The notes: generated from the sequence alone by a model not told the origin. A stretch of DNA of 33,580 nucleotides from Clostridiales bacterium (GCA_012839235.1 DUNS01000161.1:1-33580), one strand, 5' to 3'. Shown: positions 7,499 to 16,786, numbered from the stretch's first letter. Numbers and translations: made by a program.

Positions 7499-8389
7499 CT
7501 ATTCTGCGTCTTCACAATGCTTTCCAAAATTATTAAAGCTCTCGTAATATTGCTTTGTTGAAATATATTTTAATATATTAAAATCTCCTTCTTTACGTGC
7601 TGTAAATAAGGTTCCTATTTCCTTACCATCTAGAATATGATAAATATTGCGAACGTTGTTAGCATTGGCTATTACCATATCTGCACCAGATGCAGTTGCA
7701 ATCTTAGCAGCCGAAATCTTGGAAGTCATACCACCTGTTCCCAAGGAGTTAGTAGTTGATTTAGCCATACTAGTTAGATTATCATCAATATCTGTTACTA
7801 TCCTAATAATCTTTGCATCAGGATTTGTATGAGGATCATCAGTACATAAGCCATCAATATCCGATAAGAGGATTAATAAATCTCCTCCTACTAAAGCTGT
7901 TACAATGGCTGATAAAGTATCATTGTCACCAAAATCTAACTCATCAGTGGAAACTGTATCATTCTCATTAACAATAGGAATTACACCCATTTTAAATAAT
8001 TCATTAAAGGTATTTTGTGCGTTAGTACGACTAATATCATTAATCATTGTATACTTGGTCATAAGTATCTGTGCTGCCATCTGGCTATATTCAGCAAATA
8101 ATTTTTGATAGACCATCATTAGATTGGCTTGGCCAACAGCTGCACAGGCTTGCTTAATTGTTCTTTCAGTAGGTCTTTCTACAAGTCCTAGAGCCTTACG
8201 ACCAACTGCAATAGCTCCTGAGGAAACCAAAACCACATCCTTACCCTGATGCTTTATATCAGTTAATAACCGAACTAACCTTTCCATTTTATCTAGGTTT
8301 AAGCTCCCGGTCTCAGGATGAGTTAGGGAGGAAGAACCTATCTTAATTACTATTCTGCTTTTATTCCTAAGTGCATCTCTTTCGTACAT
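7499..8389 (-). CDS. proB: Glutamate 5-kinase (no PUA domain)
   Basis: ProB phosphorylates glutamate to gamma-glutamyl phosphate, the committed and normally proline-inhibited step of proline synthesis. The amino-acid-kinase fold is shown by VIKIGSSSLT, VLVSSGAIAVG, NENDTVSTDEL with GDNDTLSA, LLILLSDIDGL and GTGGMTSKISAAK. The protein ends soon after the kinase domain, so the C-terminal PUA domain of E. coli and B. subtilis ProB is missing; short forms are common in Clostridia. The frame opens at 8422, where ATGA overlaps the stop of the upstream flavoprotein gene. No binding site precedes that ATG, whereas AAAGG lies 15 bases before the ATG at 8389, the expected position for the family. The choice between the two is uncertain. 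Confidence 0.95.
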   Translation of the reverse strand: MYERDALRNKSRIVIKIGSSSLTHPETGSLNLDKMERLVRLLTDIKHQGKDVVLVSSGAIAVGRKALGLVERPTERTIKQACAAVGQANLMMVYQKLFAEYSQMAAQILMTKYTMINDISRTNAQNTFNELFKMGVIPIVNENDTVSTDELDFGDNDTLSAIVTALVGGDLLILLSDIDGLCTDDPHTNPDAKIIRIVTDIDDNLTSMAKSTTNSLGTGGMTSKISAAKIATASGADMVIANANNVRNIYHILDGKEIGTLFTARKEGDFNILKYISTKQYYESFNNFGKHCEDAE

Positions 8390-8418
8390 AGTTTTACGAC
8401 CATACCTTTCACTCAAAA

Positions 8419-10017
8419 TCATATAGGCTTATATTTTCTAGCTATAGCTTCGTATACCCTAATTCCATCAATAGCTGCAGAGGTAATACCACCTGCATAA
8501 CCAGCCCCTTCACCACAGGGGTAGATCCCCTTTATATTGCTTTCTAGGGCTTCATCACGAAGTATTCTTACAGGAGATGAGGTTCTAGATTCTACCCCTG
8601 ATAGAATTATTTCCTCATTACCAAAGCCCTCTATCTTCCTGTCAAATACTTGTATTCCCTCTATAATATCATCTAATATAGGCTTTGGAAGGCAATCTTT
8701 AAGGTTGGCTAGCTTATACCCACCCTTAATATTAGGTGTAATATTTCCAATTGTAACACTCTCTTTGTCTCTTAACAAGTCACCAAATAATTGAATCGGA
8801 ACTTTTCCCTGACCTATTTCATAAGCTCTTTTCTCGATTTTCCTTTGAAACTCAATTCCACTTAAGGGTCCATCTCCTCCAAAGTCTTCAGGTCTTACTG
8901 TAACCACAATAGCGCTATTAGCATTGACACCATCTCTTGCATGATTGCTCATACCGTTAACTGCTAGATGACCTGGTTCTGAAGAAGCGTTGACTACATA
9001 TCCTCCAGGACACATACAGAAGGAATATACTCCTCTTCCATGTATGCTTTGATGGGTTAGCTTATAATCTGCTGGGGGCAGATAAATCCTATCCTTACCA
9101 TATTGAGCATGATTAATCATCTCCTGAGGATGTTCAACTCGTAGTCCAATTGCAAATGGTTTTGGCAGTAAAGTTAGTCCTCGACTTAAGAACATATCAA
9201 AGGTATCTCTGGCACTGTGACCTAAGGCAGGAATTAATACATTACATGGGATTTGCTCATTACCATTAATCTCGATAGCCTTTAAGGTATTATCTTCTAT
9301 TATTAGATCTGTTAGCTTTGCACCAAATCTTACCTCTCCCCCTAATGCAATAATCTCATTACGGATATTTTTCACTACATCTCTAAGCAGATCTGTTCCG
9401 ATATGTGGTTTATTAAGATATAGTATTTCTGATGGTGCCCCATGGGCCACAAAGCTTTCAAGAACAAAACCATATCTATGAGAGTTGTCCCTTATATTGG
9501 TGTTCAATTTACCATCGGAGAATGTCCCGGCCCCACCTTCACCAAACTGAACATTAGATTCAGGATTAAGGTCCTGTCCTGCCCAAAAGCCCTCCACAGT
9601 TTTTACTCTCTTATCTACTTCCTCACCTCGCTCTATAACTAGTGGCTCATAGCCATGTTTAGCAAGAAGTAGTGCGCAAAATAGCCCTGCAGGACCAGTA
9701 CCAACTACAACCGGTCGGTGGGCTATTAGAGAAGTTCCATTTGGCTTAATATCATACCTAGACAAATCCGCAATCGAAACATTACTATTACGACTATGCT
9801 TTACAATAGTAATCTCTTTTTCTTTATAACTTTCTTCAAATATAACATCTACAGTATATGTATACTTGACCTCAGCTTTTCTAGCATCTATTGACTGTTT
9901 AATTATATTATAATCTTTAATATAAGATGTAGAAATCCTAAGGGCTTTTCCTATTGATTTAATCATATCTTCCTTAGTGTGTCTTATTGGAAGCTTTATC
10001 CCATTAATTCTTATCAT
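8419..10017 (-). CDS. FAD-dependent dehydrogenase, COG2509 type
   Basis: This 532-residue protein belongs to the uncharacterised FAD-dependent dehydrogenases of the COG2509 kind. An N-terminal domain of about 95 residues precedes the dinucleotide-binding motif VVVGTGPAGLFCALLLAKHGY and its partner VIERG. Downstream are the family stretches FGEGGAGTFSDGKL, GRGVYSFCMCPGGYVV, and near the C terminus YPCGEGAGYAGGITSAAIDG, which closes the FAD site. No membrane segment or cofactor cysteine cluster is visible. The ATG at 10017 has AAAGGG 7 bases upstream. It follows a second flavoprotein gene by 20 bases. The substrate is unknown. Confidence 0.88.
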   Translation of the reverse strand: MIRINGIKLPIRHTKEDMIKSIGKALRISTSYIKDYNIIKQSIDARKAEVKYTYTVDVIFEESYKEKEITIVKHSRNSNVSIADLSRYDIKPNGTSLIAHRPVVVGTGPAGLFCALLLAKHGYEPLVIERGEEVDKRVKTVEGFWAGQDLNPESNVQFGEGGAGTFSDGKLNTNIRDNSHRYGFVLESFVAHGAPSEILYLNKPHIGTDLLRDVVKNIRNEIIALGGEVRFGAKLTDLIIEDNTLKAIEINGNEQIPCNVLIPALGHSARDTFDMFLSRGLTLLPKPFAIGLRVEHPQEMINHAQYGKDRIYLPPADYKLTHQSIHGRGVYSFCMCPGGYVVNASSEPGHLAVNGMSNHARDGVNANSAIVVTVRPEDFGGDGPLSGIEFQRKIEKRAYEIGQGKVPIQLFGDLLRDKESVTIGNITPNIKGGYKLANLKDCLPKPILDDIIEGIQVFDRKIEGFGNEEIILSGVESRTSSPVRILRDEALESNIKGIYPCGEGAGYAGGITSAAIDGIRVYEAIARKYKPI

Positions 10018-10037
10018 CTATAATCCCTTTCCTTATA

Positions 10038-11255
10038 CTACAAAGCTCCAGCAGAGGTTCCTGCAACATATCCTGAGCTCCATGCCCACTGCAGATTATA
10101 TCCACCGCAAGTTCCATCTACATCTACTAACTCACCAGACAAATACAAGCCTTTAGTTATTTTTGATTCCATAGTTTTCTCATTAATCTCCAGGGTAGAA
10201 ACTCCTCCAGCTGTAACTTGAGCCTTATCAAAGGAATTAGTATCTATAATAATCATAGTAAATTCCTTAATATTATCTGCTAGCTTCTCCAAATCTTTAG
10301 CTTTAAGTTTATCACAAATCATAGTAGGGTCAATATTAGATTTAAGAATCATAACATAGGATAGTTTATTATTAAATAATCCTACCATCATCTCTTCAAC
10401 TGATTTACCCTTACCATATGTAATCCGATATTTAAGAATATCTATAACTTCATTCTTTCTTTTATCCATAAGGAAATCAATTATCAGCTTTACTTTATTT
10501 TTTTTATCTAAGGCCTTAGCCACAAATCTACTTATTTGCATAATTGGTATTCCTGATATACCATAATCAGTAAATACCATTTCACCAGTTTCCTCTCCTA
10601 TAACTTTGTCATTGCCATATGCCTTAATATTTCCTACAACACGAACCCCTGATATTGTCTTTCGATATTTATCTGATGATTTTAGCTGGACCAGGGCTGG
10701 TAAGGGCTTTATAATGCTGTGACCAAAAAACTTGGCATAATCATATCCACTTCCATCTGAGCCAAGCTTGGATGAAGCACAGCCTCCAGTAGCAAGTATA
10801 AGGTTTTTACCATAATAGGTTCCCTGATCAGTTATAAGAGTAAAATTCGGTTTTACGAACTTTATTATCTTCTCATTATAATTAAACTTAACCCCTAGTC
10901 TTCTACATTCCATCAATAGGACTTGTACTACACTTGCAGATTGCTCAGAGTTAGGATAAAGATAGCCGTTTTTCTCCTTGGGATATATACCAAGCTTCTT
11001 AAAAAATTCTATAGTATTATCAGTGTCAAATAATCTTAATACCTTCTGCGGGAATAAGCTATTATCACATCTATAACAATGATCTTCCTGTAATAGATTA
11101 GTATAATTACACTTACCATTCCCTGTAGCAAGTATCTTCTTACCGGCTTTATCCTTGTGTTCAATTACAAGAACGGAGCTGCCTTTTCTTCCTGCGGCAA
11201 TTGCTGCCATCAGTCCGGATGCGCCAGCTCCAATTATTATTACATCGTATTTCAC
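10038..11255 (-). CDS. HI0933/BaiN-like flavoprotein
   Basis: This is an NAD(P)/FAD-dependent oxidoreductase of the HI0933 (COG2081) family, 405 residues. The N-terminal FAD site is VIIIGAGASGLMAAIAAG followed by VLVIEHKDKAGKKILATGNGKCNYTN, which is diagnostic of the group. LILATGGCASSKLGSDGSGY and the C-terminal GGVSTLEIN...GLYLSGELVDVDGTCGGYNLQWAW complete the family pattern. BaiN, a bile-acid reductase, belongs to this family, but most members have no known substrate and no bile-acid function can be claimed here. The start is GTG at 11255 with AGGAGG 7-8 bases upstream. Confidence 0.9.
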   Translation of the reverse strand: MKYDVIIIGAGASGLMAAIAAGRKGSSVLVIEHKDKAGKKILATGNGKCNYTNLLQEDHCYRCDNSLFPQKVLRLFDTDNTIEFFKKLGIYPKEKNGYLYPNSEQSASVVQVLLMECRRLGVKFNYNEKIIKFVKPNFTLITDQGTYYGKNLILATGGCASSKLGSDGSGYDYAKFFGHSIIKPLPALVQLKSSDKYRKTISGVRVVGNIKAYGNDKVIGEETGEMVFTDYGISGIPIMQISRFVAKALDKKNKVKLIIDFLMDKRKNEVIDILKYRITYGKGKSVEEMMVGLFNNKLSYVMILKSNIDPTMICDKLKAKDLEKLADNIKEFTMIIIDTNSFDKAQVTAGGVSTLEINEKTMESKITKGLYLSGELVDVDGTCGGYNLQWAWSSGYVAGTSAGAL

Positions 11256-11290
11256 TAATATGCCTCCTAATAGATTTATCCTTATCTTAT

Positions 11291-11367
11291 AGATTAGAGG
11301 ATTTATATAAACAAGCTTGGGTCTGAATGAGCTTCAGACTATATCCATAAATTTTTTGGACTAATCT
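11291..11367 (-). repeat. Nested inverted repeat in 127-bp gap
   Basis: AGATTAG (11291-11297) pairs with CTAATCT (11361-11367), ATTTAT (11301-11306) with ATAAAT (11347-11352), and GTCTGAA (11321-11327) with TTCAGAC (11333-11339). It lies after the stop of the small membrane protein gene and before the GTG of the flavoprotein. There is no U-run after the hairpin. The outer arm with its flank (GGACTAATCTG) recurs between hisD and hisB. Confidence 0.4.
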
Positions 11368-11382
11368 GCTTACTCCTGTACA

Positions 11383-12048
11383 TTAACTGGTGTAACTCTC
11401 AAGAAGACTATATAATTCATCTAAAGTATTAATATAGATTCCTTTACTAAGCTGAACCCTATCATTCTCTGGTAGCTTTGAAGCTTCTATTCCTGTGTAT
11501 CTATATACACTTTTTAAGTCACCGTTATATACTATTACGTATCCATTCTTTACTACAACATAAAACATAAATGGTATAGATGAAGAATCATAGCTTTTCC
11601 TCATAACTACTTCATCTGCAGAAAATGATAAAAGCTCATATGATAATAGACCCTTATTATATTCCGATAAGGTCATATCTTCCATATAACCTTCAGTATA
11701 TTCAATAATTTCTTCCCTTGTTAAGCCTACTATATCCGCAGGTGGATTCTGTTGATTAGAAACAACAGAATCAGTAGCTTTATCATATATCTCAAGTGTA
11801 TATTTAGTCGTTGGTAAAACAGTTATTAAATTCCCTGTTGTAGTTGTCTGGCTTTCTATTGGATCTGCTGTATATTCAGGCTCTATATTAATACCCTTCA
11901 CTAATTCTGCATACTTACTATTATGTTCTATTGAATTCTTATTGAATTCATAAAGGGCATGGCGATAGCTAAGGTAGTAGGATGCACTAAACATTACAGA
12001 TAAGCCCAAAAAACTTATGAGATAAATATATACCTTTTTTTGCTTCAT
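11383..12048 (-). CDS. Single-pass membrane protein, possible BofC C-terminal-like domain
   Basis: This 221-residue protein has a basic N terminus and one hydrophobic segment at about 6-25, then an extracytoplasmic part. The stretch from LPTTKYTLEIYDKATDSVV to LTREEIIEYTEGY, and later FYVVVKNGYVIVYNGD with YRYTGI, resembles the BofC C-terminal domain, which in B. subtilis acts in the forespore on signalling to sigma-K. That assignment rests on pattern memory and is weak. The frame is open from 12081, but AAGGAG lies 8 bases before the ATG at 12048 and the membrane anchor follows at once. It stands directly after a SpoVB-like gene, which fits a link with sporulation or the cell envelope. Confidence 0.6.
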   Translation of the reverse strand: MKQKKVYIYLISFLGLSVMFSASYYLSYRHALYEFNKNSIEHNSKYAELVKGINIEPEYTADPIESQTTTTGNLITVLPTTKYTLEIYDKATDSVVSNQQNPPADIVGLTREEIIEYTEGYMEDMTLSEYNKGLLSYELLSFSADEVVMRKSYDSSSIPFMFYVVVKNGYVIVYNGDLKSVYRYTGIEASKLPENDRVQLSKGIYINTLDELYSLLESYTS

Positions 12049-12123
12049 AAGAAACACTCCTTCGGTATATATTTTCACCATAATTAAGCCAAATATACAT
12101 TATTTACACAAATTTGGTAAGAT

Positions 12124-13800
12124 TTATAACAAGCGCATTTTTCTAAGTATTCGAACTATAAGCTCACCCTTCGGGGCTTGCAATAATTCATCCTCTTCTA
12201 CCCCTTTCATAAATATGAGTAAAGCAAAGTAAAATGGTATGGCAACAAATATTGCAATTAATAAGGGTATTAATATACTTCCCATCCATTTATGGAAGCC
12301 ATTATAAATCAAATATGTTGCAATTCCCATAAATCCGGAACTTATTAAAGGAATTACAAAGGTTTTCATAATTTCTTGTTGGTATCCTAGATACTTCTCC
12401 AAAGAGAACCAATTAAGAATACATACAACTAAAGCAAATGTTACATTACCGATAACTAATCCATATGTACTTAGATTAGTATATACAAGAAGGATATACA
12501 TAAGAACAATATGAATTCCAAGAGAAATGGCAGAATTTATAACAGGAACCTTTAATCTACCAATACCCTGAAGTATAGATGTAGTAACAGTAGAAAGTGC
12601 ATAAAAGACTATGGATACAACACCAAGTCTCATGAAATTAGCTGATAAGACATATGAATCTCTAAATAAGAGCTCTAATATAGGGGATGCCAGTACACCC
12701 ATACCTACAGCTGAAGGTATGGCTATTATCATATTAAACTTTATAGATGAATGAACCTTTCTTTTAATATCATCTACATAACCCTTGGCATGGGCAGCTG
12801 AGATGCTAGTAACTGCCGCTGCTCCAATAGCAGATGCTACTGCTACTGGGACATTAGTAAGAAGTCGATATTCTCCACTATATATTCCAATTAAGGTTGA
12901 TATATCGTCGCTTGTATATAGTCCTGTTTCAGTGTGACTTAAGACTTCAAGATCAAAGATTGATATTAATTTACCTTCCATAATATGACCAAACATAGAA
13001 TTATCAACTACACCACTTATGTGATATACTGTCTGGCTTAAGATAATAGGGAATATTGTTATTATTAATAAATAATATATATCCTTATAACTTTCCCTGT
13101 TAGAACTCTTGTCCTTACGGATTTGCTTATTTAAATGAGGCTTATAGATAATAAATACAAATGCTAAAAATAAAAGCCCTGCAAATGCTCCTATAAAGGT
13201 TCCTAGAGTTCCTCCGGCTGCGCCATAAGCTGCCACATTAATAGAAGCACTATAGTTCTTCATTAATAAATAAGAAGCCCCAATACTTACAATTGCATTA
13301 ACGATTTGCTCAAGTATCTGTGAAATAGCCGTTGGAATCATGGTATTCTTACCTTGGAAAAATCCACGAAAAACTCCCATAATAGAAAAAACCAGAATAG
13401 TTGGAGCAAGAACCTTAAGTGGCAATGCTACCTTAGGATTATTACTTACCACCAAGGCGAAAAAATCCGCACCAAAGAATACAATTAAAGTTGCAGCAAG
13501 TCCTACTGCAATAGCAAATATCATAGCAGCTAGAAATATTCGATAGGAGTTTCTATGTTCCTTAAAGGCTCCTCTGGCAGCAACTAATCTTGAAACTGCT
13601 AGGGGCAAGCTATATGATGAAAGGATCAAAGCAATATCATATATGGCAAAAGCGTATGAATATATGCCCACACCTTCGTGGCCAATTATCCTATTCATTG
13701 GTATACGATATAATAGTCCGATAATTCGGACAATCAGTGATGTTGCGGCTAGTATACTGCCTTGAACTAGAAAATGATTACTTTTTCTCCTTGTAGTCAT
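12124..13800 (-). CDS. SpoVB-like polysaccharide flippase (MOP superfamily)
   Basis: This 558-residue, very hydrophobic protein has about 14 predicted membrane helices. The N terminus, with QGSILAATSLIVRIIGLLYRIP followed by GVGIYSYAFAIYDIALILSSYSLP, matches the SpoVB/YtgP/MurJ-like branch of the MATE/MOP flippase superfamily. The loop FRGFFQGKNTMIPTAISQILEQ is typical of this branch. Family members move lipid-linked cell-wall precursors across the membrane; SpoVB acts in spore cortex synthesis. Which of the vegetative or sporulation roles applies cannot be read from sequence alone. The ATG at 13800 has AAGGAG 6 bases upstream. Confidence 0.88.
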   Translation of the reverse strand: MTTRRKSNHFLVQGSILAATSLIVRIIGLLYRIPMNRIIGHEGVGIYSYAFAIYDIALILSSYSLPLAVSRLVAARGAFKEHRNSYRIFLAAMIFAIAVGLAATLIVFFGADFFALVVSNNPKVALPLKVLAPTILVFSIMGVFRGFFQGKNTMIPTAISQILEQIVNAIVSIGASYLLMKNYSASINVAAYGAAGGTLGTFIGAFAGLLFLAFVFIIYKPHLNKQIRKDKSSNRESYKDIYYLLIITIFPIILSQTVYHISGVVDNSMFGHIMEGKLISIFDLEVLSHTETGLYTSDDISTLIGIYSGEYRLLTNVPVAVASAIGAAAVTSISAAHAKGYVDDIKRKVHSSIKFNMIIAIPSAVGMGVLASPILELLFRDSYVLSANFMRLGVVSIVFYALSTVTTSILQGIGRLKVPVINSAISLGIHIVLMYILLVYTNLSTYGLVIGNVTFALVVCILNWFSLEKYLGYQQEIMKTFVIPLISSGFMGIATYLIYNGFHKWMGSILIPLLIAIFVAIPFYFALLIFMKGVEEDELLQAPKGELIVRILRKMRLL

Positions 13801-13839
13801 AATGTTCTCCTTAATTTCTCTTATGTTAGTTTAAGCCAG

Positions 13840-13861
13840 GTGAATTGAAAAGCCAATTCAC
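13840..13861 (-). other. Hairpin between YerB-like and SpoVB-like genes
   Basis: GTGAATTG (13840-13847) and CAATTCAC (13854-13861) form a perfect 8-bp hairpin with a 6-nt loop. No U-run follows on either strand, so terminator activity is doubtful. Confidence 0.3.
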
Positions 13862-13893
13862 TTACTATGAATTAATCAAATATTAATATTACA

Positions 13894-14985
13894 CTAGTTA
13901 TCGATAACAATGTCCTCAACCCTATTATTAGGAAACATGGCTATATAGGTTTTACCTGGATTAATAGTCAGCTCATTACCTGACTCATCATAATATCTCA
14001 TCCATTTATTATTCTCATTCTTCTTCCATGTTATATCAACTTTTTTACCATTAGTTATATAATATCCAGAACCAGTAGCATCTTCAAAATCTATTGTTTG
14101 ATAGTCATTCTTATCAATTGGACGTTGTTTAACAAATTGAATAATAATATTCTTAAATGTAAGCTGTTTATCTGTATTGGAATCCTTATGTTCTTCATTA
14201 AATTGGAATCTATAATATAATTTGTCTTCAGTATTATAAGTAAAATATGGTGATGTATAATAGGAAAAATCAACAGTAACCTTGTTAGCTATTGTTGTTG
14301 ATGTAAGATCAGTATCTTCTTCATAGAAGGAGTAATGAGCTTCAAAATCCGATGAATGTTCAGTTTCATAACCCTTCTTTTCAATACCTTTAAGTATTCC
14401 ATCAAGACTAGCGAAAGCATTATGAGGAGCACTCATATTATTATCCCTATAAAACACAGTGGTTCCTATTCCTGTTTCTCCATCAAGATTGTCAATGCCA
14501 AGAGCAGATAATTTGCTTTTTGCATATTTAGTCTTTCCGTAATGAATATATATAGCATCATATTCATCTGCAATACTCGCAAAATAATGTCTCGAGCTTC
14601 TTACTGAGCCAATTCTTTCCCCAGAAAAGTTTTCACCAATAGCAAGTAGTCTTGTAATTCCCCCTTCAACAATAGCCTCATATACTATGTCCCCTTGACT
14701 TATACCCCATTGGTTACGAACAGTTTTAAAGTTGCTAAACTGAATTGCATATGGACGCTTTCTACCTATTTCCTCAGCTACCCAAAGTCCGGTAAGAGTA
14801 CTCCTCACTTCCCCTTCATGAGTTTCCTCAGGAATTGGAGTAATCTCTACTTGATTGTTTTTAGGTGGAAGGGTAATCTTTGGTTCATATTCAGTAATTG
14901 CCTTGTCATTATTCTTATCCTTTTTACATCCTGCCAATAAAACTAAAGTTAATATTATTAGGATCATATAAGCTATCTTCTTCAT
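13894..14985 (-). CDS. YerB-like lipoprotein, DUF3048 domains
   Basis: This protein has a lipoprotein signal peptide with lipobox LLAGC and lipidation site C20, followed by a charged, Pro-rich linker. Residues about 65-200 match the DUF3048 N-terminal domain (RPYAIQFSNFKTVRNQWGISQGDIVYEAIVEGGITRLLAI-like, then RIGSVRSSRHYFASIADEYDAI). Residues about 230-360 match the second DUF3048 domain with YRFQF and NKWMRYYD. The length of 363 is typical of B. subtilis YerB, whose function is not known. It sits outside the membrane, downstream of ybeY by 41 bases and upstream of a SpoVB-like gene. Confidence 0.88.
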   Translation of the reverse strand: MKKIAYMILIILTLVLLAGCKKDKNNDKAITEYEPKITLPPKNNQVEITPIPEETHEGEVRSTLTGLWVAEEIGRKRPYAIQFSNFKTVRNQWGISQGDIVYEAIVEGGITRLLAIGENFSGERIGSVRSSRHYFASIADEYDAIYIHYGKTKYAKSKLSALGIDNLDGETGIGTTVFYRDNNMSAPHNAFASLDGILKGIEKKGYETEHSSDFEAHYSFYEEDTDLTSTTIANKVTVDFSYYTSPYFTYNTEDKLYYRFQFNEEHKDSNTDKQLTFKNIIIQFVKQRPIDKNDYQTIDFEDATGSGYYITNGKKVDITWKKNENNKWMRYYDESGNELTINPGKTYIAMFPNNRVEDIVIDN

Positions 14986-15026
14986 ATTAGAATGCCTCTC
15001 ATAGGTTTATTATTAATAATTGATGT

Positions 15027-15524
15027 TTATCTGATTATATTAAGCTTGTCCAAGACCTGTGATTGTTTAGCTTCCATCTGCAAACGATCATCCTCATTCA
15101 TATGATCATAGCCTAAGAGATGAAAGACACTATGGGCAGTTAAAAATGCAATTTCTCTCACTAAAGAATGACCATAATCATTGGCCTGCTCTATTGCTTT
15201 TTCAACGGATATAGCAATATCACCAAGAAAAAGCTCTCCACTTTCTGGATTAAAAAAATCAGCATAGTAATCCTCTAAATCTGAGAAATCACCAATACTA
15301 GTAAATGTTACAGCTGGAAATGATAGGACATCAGTTGGAGAATCAATTCCTCTATAGTCACGGTTAATCTCTCTTATCTCATCATTATCTATAAAAAGAA
15401 TACTAACTTCAACCTCATAAGGGCAATCCTCAGAATCAAGACAGGCTATAATAACACTTTTAATTAAGTCTTCATAATCAAAATCCAGCTTTTCTTTAGA
15501 TTCATATTCAATAGTGAAAGTCAT
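15027..15524 (-). CDS. ybeY: Endoribonuclease YbeY (rRNA maturation)
   Basis: YbeY is a zinc-dependent endoribonuclease needed for 16S rRNA 3'-end maturation and ribosome quality control. The metal-binding signature is H131-x3-H135-x5-H141 in AHSVFHLLGYDH. The family stretches NRDYRGIDSPTDVLSFP (about 54-70) and GELFLGDIAIS (97-107) are intact. It has 165 residues, normal for the family. The ATG overlaps the stop of the upstream PgpH-like gene as ATGA, and GAGAGG lies 9 bases upstream. Its place after phoH and a PgpH-type gene is the standard Firmicute order. Confidence 0.96.
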   Translation of the reverse strand: MTFTIEYESKEKLDFDYEDLIKSVIIACLDSEDCPYEVEVSILFIDNDEIREINRDYRGIDSPTDVLSFPAVTFTSIGDFSDLEDYYADFFNPESGELFLGDIAISVEKAIEQANDYGHSLVREIAFLTAHSVFHLLGYDHMNEDDRLQMEAKQSQVLDKLNIIR

Positions 15525-16786
15525 TCATTCGTTCCTCTCTTATTAAACTCCTCTACATAAAACTCTCTAAGGAGATTAAAATCCTTAATATTAAGACCAG
15601 CTTCATCAAATGTTCCCTTATTCAATCTCATGGCAAATATATTACCTATGATTTTATCAATAGGATAATCATGTGCTCCCTGGTTTTCTATGTAGTCAAT
15701 TGTTGCTAAGGTATGATCTGTCAACATAACAATAGCTGCCTCAACTGAAGTTGGCTTATCATATTTAATATTGTGTTGCTTAACTATGGTTTTAAGCTTC
15801 TCAGGAAAATGATATTCTTCAGCAATAAGAAGTCCCTGTTCAATATAATTACCAGATCTAATTTTACCGATCTCATGATAAAGACCCCCTGTATAAGCAA
15901 GAAATTCATCGGCAGAAACAACCTTTGCAGCTCGACTAGAAATATCTCCAACAATTTGAGCATGGTTATATAATTCATCCGAGCATTCTTTTAGCTGTAC
16001 CAATAACTCATTATTATTATCCATTAATAAATCATAGCTTGTCCTAGATGAATTACTTTCATCATTAATATATTCTTCCTCACCAGTTAATTCCTTATCA
16101 TTATATAATATATCAGCACTATTATTAATCAAATCTTTTTTAATATTCTCTTTCCTATTAACATATTGGCTATAAAGTAAGCTTAATAAGAAGGATCCCA
16201 TTATGACAAGAAAAATATTAGCAAGAGAGGCTATATAATCATATCCTGCCTCATATTCAAAAATAAAATTATTAAATACAAATGCTAGTGTAATATTGGT
16301 TGAAAGCACAATAATAGTTCCATATACTAATGTAGATTTATCCATTAGGTATTTGGATAGGGCGCATATTAAGGCGCTTATTAATAATAGATGTAATAGG
16401 GTTTCAATTCTTGCTGAAAATCCAACAGCATATATAAACACTAGATTGAATTGCAAGAAGAGACCCAGTTTACGATCCACTATCATGGAAACTAGCAATC
16501 CACCAATCATCCAAAACACTTCTATTTCAGGATTTTCTACCAGAAATAATAAGCTTAAGGATCCCATATAGCAGATTGCCAGTATTAATATTGAAATTTT
16601 TGATTTTATTATATCATTATCAAATAGCCGTACATAGTAGGTTGCAGCTAAAGTTAATATAAGAGTCAATATACCTAGCTTTATCACGGAAACTCCATAG
16701 CCTGTTCTTAAAACTTCTATGAAGACCATTAAAGCTGTCGATACTAACGGTAATATTACTCCTAAGCTAATCCTATTACTTTTCAT
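15521..16786 (-). CDS. PgpH-like 7TM-HD protein, shortened and with altered metal site
   Basis: The gene holds the pgpH (yqfF) position between phoH and ybeY. PgpH is a membrane c-di-AMP phosphodiesterase of about 700 residues with an extracellular domain, seven membrane helices and a cytosolic HD domain. Here the protein has 421 residues. The large extracellular domain is absent, residues about 8-207 form seven or eight membrane helices, and the HD domain spans about 265-415. By alignment from memory with PgpH, the first His (H275), one His of the HH pair (H338) and the distal Asp (D357 in VMLTDH) remain. The HD dyad reads H304-E305, the middle His is replaced near Y314, and HH reads HN (338-339). 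Activity is therefore doubtful. The start overlaps phoH by 11 bases with AGGGGA upstream. Confidence 0.8.
   Translation of the reverse strand: MKSNRISLGVILPLVSTALMVFIEVLRTGYGVSVIKLGILTLILTLAATYYVRLFDNDIIKSKISILILAICYMGSLSLLFLVENPEIEVFWMIGGLLVSMIVDRKLGLFLQFNLVFIYAVGFSARIETLLHLLLISALICALSKYLMDKSTLVYGTIIVLSTNITLAFVFNNFIFEYEAGYDYIASLANIFLVIMGSFLLSLLYSQYVNRKENIKKDLINNSADILYNDKELTGEEEYINDESNSSRTSYDLLMDNNNELLVQLKECSDELYNHAQIVGDISSRAAKVVSADEFLAYTGGLYHEIGKIRSGNYIEQGLLIAEEYHFPEKLKTIVKQHNIKYDKPTSVEAAIVMLTDHTLATIDYIENQGAHDYPIDKIIGNIFAMRLNKGTFDEAGLNIKDFNLLREFYVEEFNKRGTNE

Noticed and set aside
12064-12123. CCAAAT...ATTTGG inverted repeat and weak promoter-like boxes before the small membrane protein gene
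   Set aside because: The arms are only six bases in AT-rich DNA, and the -35/-10 candidates match poorly.
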